Assembly: GCA_903931945.1 (NCBI GenBank)
Contig: CAIZEI010000091.1
Coordinates: 96,917-160,916 of the forward strand
DNA: 64,000 bases
Reading direction: 5' to 3'
Source of the DNA: an uncultured Hyphomicrobiales bacterium
GTDB lineage: Bacteria > Pseudomonadota > Alphaproteobacteria > Rhizobiales > Beijerinckiaceae
Shown here: one piece after another, positions 9,307-18,293 of the stretch
Layout: each line of letters starts with the position of its first letter
Position numbering within the stretch: position 1 is the stretch's first letter
Made by a program: the position numbers and the translations under genes
The notes under the pieces: model-generated
What the model saw: the letters and a program-made list of their open reading frames with translations, nothing else
What the model was told of the DNA's origin: nothing
The model's database searches: none

Positions 9307-9318
9307 AGTCTATTAAAT
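9307..9318 (+). promoter_or_regulatory. Candidate regulatory box AGTCTATTAAAT before second importer
   Basis: AT-rich promoter segment 22-34 bases ahead of the ATG at 9341. It matches the box at 3588-3600 except for one deleted base, in inverted orientation. It could be an operator for a common sulfur-status regulator, or a promoter element. Evidence is only the shared string and its position in front of two functionally related operons. Confidence 0.35.
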
Positions 9319-9340
9319 AAGTATTTTTAATGGTCTTATC

Positions 9341-10087
9341 ATGTTTCGTCACGGATTCACGCTCCTCTTTCTGCTCGCCGCCTGGCAACTGGGAGCGGGA
9401 TTTGGCGCGACGGCCTATTACCTGAGCACGCCAGTGCAGGTCGCCGACCGCCTGCTTGAATGGAGCATGTCCGGGTACGTCTGGCCGCATCTGTTGTCGA
9501 CAATTGAATGTTCGCTGGCGGGCTTTGGCGTGGCGGCCTTTGTCGGAACCTTGTTCGCATTGGCCATGGCAAGCAGTCCGTCCTTTGCGAGGCTGCTGGA
9601 ACCCGCGTTGTTCGCCGCCTTCTCAACCCCCAAGATCGTCATCGCCCCGTTGCTTATCCTCTGGATCGGCGTTGGAACTTTGCCGGTAATCGCCCTTTCA
9701 GCGCTATCGAGCTTCTTCGTGATCTTCTACGGATCTTATGGCGGATTGCGCGATGTTTCGGGGAGCTACATCGATACGGCGGCCGTGCTCGGCGCGGGTT
9801 ATTGGACAACCGCTTTCCAGTTTCGCCTTCCCGCAGCCGGGCCCTACATTCTTGCGAGCCTGACGCAGGGGCTCATCTACGCGTTCCATGGCGCAATTCT
9901 CGGCGAGATGACCGCGTCGGACACTGGAATGGGCTATCTGATTGTTTACAGCGCCACGAGCATGGACGCGGCGTCCGTTCTTGCGGCGCTCGCCGTTATT
10001 GGCGCCGTCACCTTCGGCCTCCTTCATCTGCTCGCCAGTGCGACACGAGCGCTGGCGGCGCCCCTGAACGCCGAGGCTCTGGCATGA
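9341..10087 (+). CDS. ABC transporter permease, first permease of second importer
   Basis: A 248-residue SsuC/TauC-type permease with about six membrane segments. It opens a second four-component importer with gene order permease-ATPase-permease-binding protein, each joined to the next by an ATGA overlap. The region before it (9143-9340) is AT-rich and promoter-like. The ribosome-binding site is weak, which is odd for an operon head; no better start was found. Confidence 0.85.
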   Translation: MFRHGFTLLFLLAAWQLGAGFGATAYYLSTPVQVADRLLEWSMSGYVWPHLLSTIECSLAGFGVAAFVGTLFALAMASSPSFARLLEPALFAAFSTPKIVIAPLLILWIGVGTLPVIALSALSSFFVIFYGSYGGLRDVSGSYIDTAAVLGAGYWTTAFQFRLPAAGPYILASLTQGLIYAFHGAILGEMTASDTGMGYLIVYSATSMDAASVLAALAVIGAVTFGLLHLLASATRALAAPLNAEALA

Positions 10088-10911
10088 ACATCCAGGCGTC
10101 CCACTCAACTGGCGTATTCGATGTCGAGCCTGGACGCGCGCCAGTTCTGTCATTCCAGGGCGTATCGAAATCGTTCAGCCACGAGAATCGTTCGACGCCA
10201 GCGATCGAGACAATCAATCTCGACATCGCGCGGGGCGAGTTTGTCGCATTTCTGGGGCCGTCTGGATGCGGCAAAACAACTTTGCTGAATCTTGCAGCAG
10301 GCCTCATCAAACCGGACAACGGAGCGGTTCTCCGCGACGGCGAGCCCTTGCGGGGGCCAAATACCCGGGTCGGCTATCTCACGCAATCGGATGCTTTGCT
10401 CCCCTGGCGGACAGTGATTGCCAATGTCACCTTGCCGCTGGAGATCAGGCGTATTCCCCGTGTTGAACGGCAAGCTCGCGCCATGGCCATGCTCGAACGG
10501 GTTGGGCTCGGCGCGTTCGCGCGCCACCTTCCGGGGCAGTTGAGCGGCGGCATGCGCAAGCGGGCGGCGCTGGCGCGAACGCTGGTTTACGATCCCAAGA
10601 CGCTTCTGCTGGATGAGCCCTTCAGCGCACTCGACGCGCAGGCGCGTCTCGCGATGCAACGTCAGTTGCGCGAACTCGTCGATGAACTCGGGCTTACAGT
10701 CCTGCTGGTGACGCACGATCTCAACGAAGCCATCGCGCTGGCGGACCGCATCGTCGTGTTCTCGAAACGGCCGGCCCGTGTTCTGGAGGATATCGATATC
10801 AGGCACGACCCATCCATCTTGCGCCAACGCCGGACGTCGCTCGACGGCTCCCTTCATGATCGGCTTTGGTCTCTCCTGGAAAACGAACTGGAAGCTGGAG
10901 CCCTCCGATGA
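10084..10911 (+). CDS. ABC transporter ATP-binding protein of second importer
   Basis: A 275-residue ATPase subunit: Walker A GPSGCGKTT (about residues 59-67), Q-loop YLTQSDALLPWRTV, signature LSGGMRKRAALARTL, Walker B LLLDEPFSALDAQ, switch VTHDLNEAIALADRI. ATG 10084 overlaps the permease stop (ATGA). The frame is open much further upstream (to 9508) but that part lies inside the permease gene and is not coding in this frame. Family: nitrate/sulfonate/taurine importer ATPases. Confidence 0.9.
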   Translation: MNIQASHSTGVFDVEPGRAPVLSFQGVSKSFSHENRSTPAIETINLDIARGEFVAFLGPSGCGKTTLLNLAAGLIKPDNGAVLRDGEPLRGPNTRVGYLTQSDALLPWRTVIANVTLPLEIRRIPRVERQARAMAMLERVGLGAFARHLPGQLSGGMRKRAALARTLVYDPKTLLLDEPFSALDAQARLAMQRQLRELVDELGLTVLLVTHDLNEAIALADRIVVFSKRPARVLEDIDIRHDPSILRQRRTSLDGSLHDRLWSLLENELEAGALR

Positions 10912-11690
10912 GCGCTATCGTGGCGAGCCCGTCGTTCCATGTGTCGCCGTCCTTGCGACTGGGCATTGGCCGGTTTCTCCTGCTTGCTGCGGTTCTTGCA
11001 GTCTGGCAGTTCGCGCCGGCTTACACACTGATCGATTCGCTGATCAGCCGGCCAACGCTTGTCGCCGAGCGCATTTTTCAGTGGATCGCCAATGGATTGC
11101 TGATCCGGGAATCCATCGCGACGCTGTCGTCCGTGATTTTCGGGCTTTTCTTCGGTGGCGTTGCTGGCAGCTTTTTGGGTCTTGTCGCCGGATTCTGGCG
11201 ACCGGTGGGCGCCATTGTCGAACCCTGGCTCACGGGGTTGTTCGCCCTGCCCAAGAGCGCGTTCATTCCGTTGTTCATCCTGTGGTTTGGAATCAGCGGA
11301 CGCCAGCATGTCCTGTTTGTTGCGACCGTCGTATTCTTCTTCTTCTTTTTCGCCATGTTCAACGGCGCCCGCAACGTGCCTGCATCATGGCGAAACCTGC
11401 TGGCGCTGTCCGGCGCAAACGCCTTCCAGTCAATTAGAATTTTGTATATTCCAGCGAGCTTTGGCTGGCTTTTGGCCGCCATGCGACTGGCCATTCCGCA
11501 CGCCTTCGTCGCTGCGATCAGCATCGAAGTCATCGCCTCGCGCGACGGGCTTGGGCACCTCGTCAAAACAAGTTCCGCCGTTCTGGACGCGACCGGAACC
11601 GTCGCCGCCGTTGCATGGCTTGTCGCGCTATCCACGACGCTTGGCGCGACGTCAATCAAACTGGCTGAAAGCGCAAGGTGGAACAAATGA
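10908..11690 (+). CDS. ABC transporter permease, second permease of second importer
   Basis: A 260-residue SsuC/TauC-type permease with six predicted membrane segments and the coupling loop ALSGANAFQSIRILYIPASFGWLLAAMRL (key residues G, A, P at about 170-190). ATG 10908 overlaps the ATPase stop (ATGA). It differs from the permease at 9341, so this importer, like the first, has two distinct membrane subunits. Confidence 0.85.
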   Translation: MSAIVASPSFHVSPSLRLGIGRFLLLAAVLAVWQFAPAYTLIDSLISRPTLVAERIFQWIANGLLIRESIATLSSVIFGLFFGGVAGSFLGLVAGFWRPVGAIVEPWLTGLFALPKSAFIPLFILWFGISGRQHVLFVATVVFFFFFFAMFNGARNVPASWRNLLALSGANAFQSIRILYIPASFGWLLAAMRLAIPHAFVAAISIEVIASRDGLGHLVKTSSAVLDATGTVAAVAWLVALSTTLGATSIKLAESARWNK

Positions 11691-12724
11691 AATCGTCTTT
11701 TCGTACATCGATGGCCCGAGCCTCGACGACATTTGTGCGTCTGGGCCTCGCCTGCGCACTCGTCAGCGCCCCGGCGCGCGGAGCGGAGCGATTGCAGATC
11801 GCGACCTCGGCAGGCGGGTCGAGCGCGATCGCGGCGGCTGTCGCCAAACAACTCGGGTATTTCGAGGCCGAAGGCCTGGAAACCACGCTCTTCGACTCCG
11901 GCGGTGGGAACAATGCTGTTTCGACAGTCGTCAATGGCGAGGCGCAGATCGGCATTGTCGGCATCCGAAACGCCTCGAAACCAGTTGAAAAAGGCATGGA
12001 CCTAAAACTGATCGGCGTCGATACGAACGCGCTGACGCAATATATTTTCGTTCGCTCGAACCTGTTCGATCCCGCCAATGCGCCGCGAACCCTGGCGGAA
12101 AAAGGCGCGCTTTTACGTGGCAAGAAAATCGCCGTCAATGATATCGGCGGCTCGTCGGGCGAATTCGCGCGATACACGCTCGCCGCAGCGGGGCTTGGCG
12201 AACGCGAGGCCACAATCCTCAATATCAATTCGGCGGCGGCTCGCTTGACCGCGCTGAAGGCGGGTCGGATCGACGCGATCGTCGGCTCCGCTCCCGAGCC
12301 GGAGACGGCCATCACCGAAGGATATGGACGAATTCTGGTCGATCCTGTGAAGGACGTCCCGGAAATCAGCGACATCGCATCGACGGTTCAACTGGTCAGA
12401 GCCGATTATCTGGCGACGCACGCAACGATTCTGCATCGCTATCTCGTTGCGCTCGACAAGGCGCGGCAGCTTGTCAGGACAGAGCCCGAAAAAGCAAAAG
12501 CGGCCTATTACGATTACATGCGGGTTGAAGCCAATGGCGTCGAGTTGGCGCCCGTCGTCAAGGATTTGGCCTGGGCGAGCGTCGTTTCCGCGACGGCGCC
12601 GTCACCGATCCTGTCCGTCGGCGAATACGAACGCGCGCAACAGTTTTTCAAGATTCCCGGAACGGTGAGTTACGAAAAGTTCGTCGATAACGCGCTCGCC
12701 CGCAGCGTCTTTCCCGCAGAATGA
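11687..12724 (+). CDS. ABC transporter substrate-binding protein, NMT1/SsuA-like
   Basis: A 345-residue periplasmic protein with a Sec-type signal (hydrophobic stretch ending ...LVSAPARGAE, cleavage about residue 33). The mature part has the family's TSAGGSSAIAAAVAKQLGYFEAEGLE opening and the SGGGNNAVSTVVNGEAQIG ligand-site segment. ATG 11687 overlaps the permease stop. It is the last component of the second importer. It is followed after 64 bases by a flavoprotein gene, so import and redox chemistry are probably linked. Substrate unknown. Confidence 0.85.
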   Translation: MKSSFRTSMARASTTFVRLGLACALVSAPARGAERLQIATSAGGSSAIAAAVAKQLGYFEAEGLETTLFDSGGGNNAVSTVVNGEAQIGIVGIRNASKPVEKGMDLKLIGVDTNALTQYIFVRSNLFDPANAPRTLAEKGALLRGKKIAVNDIGGSSGEFARYTLAAAGLGEREATILNINSAAARLTALKAGRIDAIVGSAPEPETAITEGYGRILVDPVKDVPEISDIASTVQLVRADYLATHATILHRYLVALDKARQLVRTEPEKAKAAYYDYMRVEANGVELAPVVKDLAWASVVSATAPSPILSVGEYERAQQFFKIPGTVSYEKFVDNALARSVFPAE

Positions 12725-12788
12725 ACCACCGCGAGCCAACCCCATTCCTGAATTTGTCAAAGACCGGGCGAACCGACCGAAAGGATAA

Positions 12789-14366
12789 ATGATGACCGCT
12801 CATCCCATTCAGTGGAATATCGAAACGGACGTCGTTGTTGTTGGCGCGGGCGGCGCGGGCCTTGTCACCGCGATCAACGCGCATGACGCCGGCGCGCAAG
12901 TTCTCGTGCTGGAAAAAATGCCGAATATCGGCGGCATCACCATCCTTGCCGGCGGCGGCGTCAAGGCGGTCAGGGAGGTTGAGCCCGCGATCCAGTATCT
13001 GACCCGGACGCAGGGAGGCCGCGTTTCTCAGGACCTGATCGAAACTTTCGCGCGAGGCCTCAAGGAAATTCCCGACTATCTGCGTGAGCTGGCCGAGGTC
13101 AGCCATGCGACGGTTGAGGTCATCGACGAAGGCCATTCCGGAATCTACGACTTCCCTGGCCGCGAGACCATCATTTCGCTTCGCGTCACGGATATTCCTG
13201 GTTTCTCGGGCTATGACTGGACCTACACAGGCAAAAATCTTTACGGTCAGCGGTTCTTCAAGGTTCTGCTTGATAACGTCGAGATGCGTGCGATTCCGAT
13301 CCTGACAAACGCACCCGCCCGGACGTTGATAACCGATGGCGACGGCGCGGTCATTGGTCTTTGGGCCGATGTCAACAATGTTCGCACTTCGATCAAAGCC
13401 CGCAAGGGAGTCGTGCTCGCGTCGGGCGGGTTTGAATTCAACGAAAAGATGAAAAAGGAGTTTTTCGAGGCGACGCCGATCTTCTCGATGGGAAATCCGG
13501 GCAACACCGGCGACGGCATTCTCATGGCGCAGAAGGCCGGGGCGGCTCTCTGGCACATGTGGCATTATCACGGATCCTACGGATTCAAATTCGACGATTA
13601 TGATGCGGCTTTCCGCATTTCTCCGAGCGGCGCGCGTCACGACAAGCGGCCGATCTCCTGGGTATTGCTGGATCGCGACGGCAAGCGGTTCATGAACGAG
13701 TTGCATCCCGCCTGCCAGGACACAGCGGGCAGGCCGTTAGGCTATTTCGATCCCGACATTGCTGAGTATCCCAGAATACCCGCCTTGATGATTTTCGACG
13801 AAGCGGGACGGAAAATCGGGCGCATCGCAAATCCCCTCACATCGCATCCAGAGCATCGCTACGTCTGGAGCGAGGATAATTCAGCGGAAATCGATCGTGG
13901 CTGGATCAGGCGCTACGGCTCCATCGAAGACCTGGCGCGCGCCGAGCAATTGCCTTTGACCGCCGTGAGCGAAAGCCTCGCCCGCTGGAATGAGGGCGTA
14001 AGCAAAGGACAGGATTTGGACTTCCGCCGGCCGCCAGGCACAATGGTTCCGATTGGGGAGCCCCCATTTTATGTCGTGCCGGTTTGGCCGATCCTGACCA
14101 ACACGCAGGGCGGCCCGGAACACGATAGCCAGCAGCGGGTTCTCGATTCCTTCGGCGCGCCAATTCCACGCCTGTACGCTGCGGGTGAATGCGGCTCGTT
14201 TTTCGCGCATCTTTACCTTTTGGGCGGGAACCTCAGCGAACTTCTGATTAGCGGTCGCATTGCGGGAAAGCATGCAGCTTCACTGATTCAATGGGATGAG
14301 AACGCCGACGCAGGTTTTGCATTGCAGAGCGCAAGGGAATCGCGCGCGCTCACTGCTGCAGAATAG
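12789..14366 (+). CDS. FAD-binding oxidoreductase, fumarate reductase/ketosteroid dehydrogenase-like
   Basis: A 525-residue flavoprotein of the FAD_binding_2 class. Seen: dinucleotide-binding fold VVVVGAGGAGLVTAINA (about residues 13-29), E at the strand-2 end (VLEKMPNIGGITILAGGG), and the C-terminal FAD contact RLYAAGECGSFFAHLYLLGGNL (about 462-483). It has no adjacent own ferredoxin but precedes the second AprA-like/ferredoxin pair by about 80 bases. The start at 12789 has AAGGA 5 bases upstream. Flavoproteins of this class reduce or oxidise C-C bonds next to carbonyls; the substrate is not deducible here. Confidence 0.8.
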   Translation: MMTAHPIQWNIETDVVVVGAGGAGLVTAINAHDAGAQVLVLEKMPNIGGITILAGGGVKAVREVEPAIQYLTRTQGGRVSQDLIETFARGLKEIPDYLRELAEVSHATVEVIDEGHSGIYDFPGRETIISLRVTDIPGFSGYDWTYTGKNLYGQRFFKVLLDNVEMRAIPILTNAPARTLITDGDGAVIGLWADVNNVRTSIKARKGVVLASGGFEFNEKMKKEFFEATPIFSMGNPGNTGDGILMAQKAGAALWHMWHYHGSYGFKFDDYDAAFRISPSGARHDKRPISWVLLDRDGKRFMNELHPACQDTAGRPLGYFDPDIAEYPRIPALMIFDEAGRKIGRIANPLTSHPEHRYVWSEDNSAEIDRGWIRRYGSIEDLARAEQLPLTAVSESLARWNEGVSKGQDLDFRRPPGTMVPIGEPPFYVVPVWPILTNTQGGPEHDSQQRVLDSFGAPIPRLYAAGECGSFFAHLYLLGGNLSELLISGRIAGKHAASLIQWDENADAGFALQSARESRALTAAE

Positions 14367-14443
14367 GCATCCGGCTCTGGCGCGCGGGCCAGGTCACGAG
14401 ACAGCTCGATATTTTCATACACTTGAAAAGAAGGAAATCAACG

Positions 14444-16084
14444 ATGACGCACGATCATTCCGGATACGGCGGAAGTGAATTTGATATCGATCTTTCAACC
14501 GACGTGCTTGTTATTGGCGGCGGACCCGCAGGCGTTTGGGCCGCGCTTTCCGCCATCGATGATGGCTCGACAGTCGTTGTCGTCGAGAAAGGCTATGTCG
14601 GAACTTCAGGCCCCTTCGGCGTCGGCGCGAACACGGGCATCTACTACATCATGCCAAACGATCGCGAGCAGCGCGATGCGATTGTCGCAGCCAGGCAACC
14701 GATCGCTTTTGGGCTTTCGGATCCCGCGTGGGGCTATCGCGTATTCGATCAAAGCTACGCCAACCTCGACGCCATGGCCAAATGGGGATTCGAATGGCCG
14801 CGCAACAGCGGGGGCAAGGAGGACCGGGGCAGCCTTCGCGGACCGACTATCATGGCCTTTTTACGCTCGGTGTTGCTGAAGAAGGGCGGCATCGTGCTCG
14901 ATCACTCGCCCGCTCTTGAGCTTCTCAAAAGCGATGGCGCAGCTGCTGGCGCGCGCGGCGTCAACAAGCAGACCGGCCAGACCTGGCAGGTGCGCGCAGG
15001 CTCGGTGGTGATCGCGACAGGCGGAACAGCGTTCCTGTCGGGTATCGTTGGCGACAGGACGCATACCGGCGACGGCTATTTGCTGGCGGCGGAAGCTGGC
15101 GCCGATTTCTCGGGGATGGAATTCACCGGGCAGTACCATGCCGCGCCACTCGAGACGAACCTTACCCGTGGCGCCTATCGGTCCGGGGTTGGAACCTATT
15201 ATGACAATAACGGCAAGCCGACTCTGGAAGGCCGTCAACTCGTTCAGGCGCTGCTTGAAACGGGCGGCGCATGGGATCAACTCGACAAGACCAACGATCC
15301 CGTCACACAGGATCTCATCCGCAAGACGCATGCACTTTGTTTCCAGTATTTCGAGCGAAAGGGCATCGATCCCTTCCGGCAACGCTACCCAATTAACTTC
15401 GTTCTCGAAGGCACCATGCGTGCGGGCGGCGGCATCGCGATCGACGATGATTTGCAGACGAGGGTTCCTGGCCTCTTCGCGGCGGGGGACGTCACCAGCC
15501 GCGAGAAGCTCGTTGGCGCCGGACCTCCGGGTGGTGGACCGGCCTCGGCCTGGGCCTTCGCAACCGGGCATATCGCGGGGCGTTCCGCCTCGGCCTTTTC
15601 CAAATCGGCGAGAGGCCGTGGCGGCGTTCGCGCAGTGACAGGCGCAGGGCGGATTGGTATCGAGACCGTCGCAAAGCCACGTGTCACGACGGAAGAGGTG
15701 CTTCGGGTTGTCAAGGAGGAGATACATCCGCTTGAGAAGAACTACTGGCGAACGGGCGCTGGCATGCAACGCTCTATCGAACGGTTTGAAAGCCTCTGGC
15801 GCGATGTTGCGACCGGCCTGGGACCTGTTTCTCAAGGCGACGCCAAATCGACGGCGCGCGAGCGGCTGAAGACGCGCGAAGCCGCTGCGCTGCTGGCTAC
15901 AGGACGCTGGATCTACGCCTCTGCGAATGAGCGCACGGAATCGCGCGGACTGCACCGCCGGAAGGACTTTCCGGATATGGACCCGGGACAGGACGGCCAG
16001 CACATTTTGAGCGGTGGGCTTGATACGGTGTGGTTGCGGCGCACGCCTCATGTCAACACGCTGACAAACTCACAAGGGACCTGA
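14444..16084 (+). CDS. AprA-like FAD-dependent oxidoreductase, second copy
   Basis: A 546-residue paralogue of the flavoprotein at 3621. Seen: DVLVIGGGPAGVWAALSA, VEKGYVGTSG, the central segment with ATGGTAFLSGIVGDRTHTGDGY, and the FAD contact GLFAAGDVTSREKLVGAGPPGGGPASAWA. ATG 14444 is preceded by AAGGAAA at good spacing. It is followed 1 base later by a ferredoxin with the same cysteine spacing as the first pair. The two copies differ at the C-terminal segment (GGGSHNAAWA in one, GGGPASAWA in the other), suggesting different substrates. Presumably a cytoplasmic redox enzyme acting on an imported organosulfur compound; that role is inferred. Confidence 0.8.
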   Translation: MTHDHSGYGGSEFDIDLSTDVLVIGGGPAGVWAALSAIDDGSTVVVVEKGYVGTSGPFGVGANTGIYYIMPNDREQRDAIVAARQPIAFGLSDPAWGYRVFDQSYANLDAMAKWGFEWPRNSGGKEDRGSLRGPTIMAFLRSVLLKKGGIVLDHSPALELLKSDGAAAGARGVNKQTGQTWQVRAGSVVIATGGTAFLSGIVGDRTHTGDGYLLAAEAGADFSGMEFTGQYHAAPLETNLTRGAYRSGVGTYYDNNGKPTLEGRQLVQALLETGGAWDQLDKTNDPVTQDLIRKTHALCFQYFERKGIDPFRQRYPINFVLEGTMRAGGGIAIDDDLQTRVPGLFAAGDVTSREKLVGAGPPGGGPASAWAFATGHIAGRSASAFSKSARGRGGVRAVTGAGRIGIETVAKPRVTTEEVLRVVKEEIHPLEKNYWRTGAGMQRSIERFESLWRDVATGLGPVSQGDAKSTARERLKTREAAALLATGRWIYASANERTESRGLHRRKDFPDMDPGQDGQHILSGGLDTVWLRRTPHVNTLTNSQGT

Positions 16085-16085
16085 C

Positions 16086-16487
16086 ATGATCGAGTTTATT
16101 GACGAAACGTCTTGCACCGCGTGTGGAAAATGCGTCGAAATCTGCCCGACGGACGTGTTCGATCTTGCCAGCGCGTCCGCGATCATCGCTCACAAGGAGG
16201 ATTGCACGAGTTGCATGAACTGCGAGCTGTATTGCCCGCATGACGCGATCTACGTCTCTCCACTGAAAGACCCTGAGGTGGGCCTCGATCGGTCAGCTAT
16301 CATCGCCTCGGGCGTCATGGGTAGTTACCGGAAGGCATTGCATTGGGCCGATGGCCGGGGGCCGTCGGGAACAGGCGACAACTGGGCTCTTCAACTACGC
16401 GAGCGGCAGGGCGAGAGACCGCCGCCGCCGAGCGACAAGATCAGGACCCAACTCTACAGCGTTCGCGACCGGAATCTGATCGGCTGA
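16086..16487 (+). CDS. Ferredoxin, two [4Fe-4S] clusters (AprB-like), second copy
   Basis: A 133-residue protein whose first 95 residues parallel the ferredoxin at 5246, with ligands at Cys10/13/16/20 and Cys40/43/46/50. It has an additional hydrophilic tail of about 40 residues absent from the first copy (RERQGERPPPPSDK...). It begins 1 base after the flavoprotein gene, and GGGAC lies just before. Role: electron carrier subunit for the adjacent flavoprotein. Confidence 0.85.
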   Translation: MIEFIDETSCTACGKCVEICPTDVFDLASASAIIAHKEDCTSCMNCELYCPHDAIYVSPLKDPEVGLDRSAIIASGVMGSYRKALHWADGRGPSGTGDNWALQLRERQGERPPPPSDKIRTQLYSVRDRNLIG

Positions 16488-16609
16488 TCGTGAGCATCAC
16501 AGTGGTGGCCTGAGATTTTTTTGGGGCGCATGCCGGCTGTCTGAAGCAGTCAGGCAAGGCCGGCGTTCGCCCGATGACGCCAAAGCGCCGCGCGCCGGTT
16601 GACCCGCAA

Positions 16610-16620
16610 GAAATATATTC
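16610..16620 (+). promoter_or_regulatory. Candidate Rrf2 operator GAAATATATTC upstream of rrf2 gene
   Basis: An AT-rich box with palindromic core AATATATT, about 50 bases before the Rrf2-family regulator start. The same ten bases GAAATATATT recur at 17158-17168 ahead of the sulfate-binding protein gene. Such a pattern fits autoregulation plus regulation of the neighbouring transporter. Binding is unproven. Confidence 0.45.
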
Positions 16621-16667
16621 CTTTTCTTATCGGGATACTCAGCTTACATCGCTGGCGGAGGCAGTCG

Positions 16668-17144
16668 ATGATATCCCAACGTTCCCGCTATGCGCTGAAG
16701 GCCCTGATCTCTCTTGCCCGTCTCGGCAGGGGCGAGGCGCGCTCGACCCGGCTCATCGCCGCCGACGAGGGGATACCCAGCGCCTTTCTTGAGCAGATCA
16801 TGATCGACCTGAAGCGCGCTGGCTTCATCGCCAGCCGCCGTGGCAAGGAGGGGGGCTATTTCCTCGACAAGGACCCGTCAGAATTGTCGTTGGCGACAAT
16901 CATGCGCCACGTTGATGGGCCGGTGGCGCCGTTGCCGTGCCTGTCGCGCACGGCCTACCGGCGCTGTGAGGATTGCGCCGAAGAGGCAAGTTGCGCCCTG
17001 CGCGCCATTCTCAGCGAAACCTACGAGGCCGCGCTGGCCGTTCTGGAAAAACGCACCCTCGGGGAAGCGCTCGCGCGGGCCGACCTCGAGTTCAGCGAAC
17101 AGGGAAAATTCGGCCCGGATGTTTTCATGGGCGCGTTTATCTGA
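16668..17144 (+). CDS. Rrf2-family transcriptional regulator with cysteine cluster
   Basis: A 158-residue regulator. The N-terminal winged helix (residues 1-65, MISQRSRYALKALISLARL, recognition wing RRGKEGGYFL) is typical of Rrf2/IscR/CymR/RirA proteins. Cys91, Cys100, Cys103 and Cys109 form a cluster in the region where IscR and RirA bind an Fe-S cluster, though the spacing differs from both. ATG 16668 has GGAGG 7 bases upstream; the open frame extends to TTG 16599 but that is less likely. Position just ahead of the sulfate importer, and flanking identical boxes, suggest it senses sulfur or Fe-S status and controls this island (inference; compare CymR, which controls cysteine metabolism in Bacillus). 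Confidence 0.85.
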   Translation: MISQRSRYALKALISLARLGRGEARSTRLIAADEGIPSAFLEQIMIDLKRAGFIASRRGKEGGYFLDKDPSELSLATIMRHVDGPVAPLPCLSRTAYRRCEDCAEEASCALRAILSETYEAALAVLEKRTLGEALARADLEFSEQGKFGPDVFMGAFI

Positions 17145-17157
17145 CAGCCAACATACT

Positions 17158-17168
17158 GAAATATATTG
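17158..17168 (+). promoter_or_regulatory. Candidate Rrf2 operator GAAATATATTG upstream of sbp-cysTWA
   Basis: Second copy of the box seen at 16610-16620, here about 90 bases before the sulfate-binding protein start, in the only non-coding gap of the sulfate operon. It is followed by another AT-rich half (GAAAATATGATGATTATG). Likely part of the promoter/operator of the sulfate importer operon. Confidence 0.45.
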
Positions 17169-17255
17169 AAAATATGATGATTATGAAAATTGCTCGGCTT
17201 GGGGGTTGCATTTCTAATCAAAACAGTCAGAATTATATGAATTGAGGAGAGCCCC

Positions 17256-18293
17256 ATGGCCGAGCGCGTATTCAGAAACCTTGTGAACCCTGCATTGGCC
17301 GCTGGAGCCTTTGCAGTCTCCCTTTTGACGGTCGTATGCGCCCTCGCGGAAACCTCTCTCCTGAACGTCTCCTATGACCCCACCCGCGAACTCTATAAGG
17401 CGATCAACGCGGCGTTTGAGGCGGATTGGGCGAAGCAGACGGGTGAGAAAATCTCGATCCGGGCTTCGCATGGCGGTTCGGGCGCGCAGGCCCGCGCAGT
17501 CATCGACGGTCTCAAGGCTGATGTTGTGACGCTGGCGCTGGCGCCCGACATCGACGCTATCGCCGCCCAGACGGGCAGGATCGCGAGGGACTGGCAGACC
17601 CGCCTCCCCAATCATTCCTCACCGTGCACATCGACGATTGTGCTGCTGGTGCGCAAGGGCAACCCGAAAGGCGTCAAAGACTGGGACGATCTCGCCAGGC
17701 CCGGCGTTTCCGTCGTCACACCCAACCCGAAGACATCCGGCGGCGCTCGCTGGAACTATCTGGCGGCCTGGGGCTATGCGAACGCCAAATTCAAGGGCGA
17801 CGAACAGAAAATCAGGGACTTCGTCGCGGCTATTTATCGCAACGCGCCCGTGCTCGACTCCGGCGCGCGCGGATCGACGGTCACTTTCGCCCAACGCGGC
17901 ATCGGCGATGTCCTGATCGCCTGGGAAAACGAGGCGTTCCTCGCCTTCGAGGAGTTCGGAAAGGACAAGTTCGAAATCATTTCGCCGTCGCTTTCAATTC
18001 TCGCCGAGCCGCCCGTCGCGGTCGTCGACGCCAATGTTGACGCCGACGGCAATCGCAAGGCGGCTGAAGCCTATCTGAAATTCCTCTACACACCCGCTGC
18101 GCAGAAAATCATTGCGAAAAACTACTATCGCCCGATTGACGAGGCCGCAGCGGATCCGGCGGACATCGCGCGCCTGCCGAAGCTGAACCTGCTGACAATC
18201 GACAAGGATTTTGGTGGCTGGGACGTCGCCAACAAGTCGCATTTTTCTGATGGTGGAACCTTCGACCAGATCTACGATCCGGGCAAGAAGTGA
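17256..18293 (+). CDS. sbp: Sulfate/thiosulfate-binding periplasmic protein
   Basis: A 345-residue periplasmic protein with a Sec signal (cleavage about residue 35, ...VVCALAETS). Family hallmarks: [20 protein letters not shown], the ligand-site [25 protein letters not shown], and [24 protein letters not shown], all diagnostic for Sbp/CysP. It binds sulfate or thiosulfate and delivers it to CysTWA encoded directly downstream. ATG 17256 has GAGGAGAG upstream. Stop overlaps the GTG start of cysT. Confidence 0.93.
   Translation: MAERVFRNLVNPALAAGAFAVSLLTVVCALAETSLLNVSYDPTRELYKAINAAFEADWAKQTGEKISIRASHGGSGAQARAVIDGLKADVVTLALAPDIDAIAAQTGRIARDWQTRLPNHSSPCTSTIVLLVRKGNPKGVKDWDDLARPGVSVVTPNPKTSGGARWNYLAAWGYANAKFKGDEQKIRDFVAAIYRNAPVLDSGARGSTVTFAQRGIGDVLIAWENEAFLAFEEFGKDKFEIISPSLSILAEPPVAVVDANVDADGNRKAAEAYLKFLYTPAAQKIIAKNYYRPIDEAAADPADIARLPKLNLLTIDKDFGGWDVANKSHFSDGGTFDQIYDPGKK

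Noticed and set aside
9508..10083. N-terminal extension of the second importer ATPase
   Set aside because: The upstream 192 codons are inside the permease gene in another frame and lack ATPase features; ATG 10084 gives a standard length.
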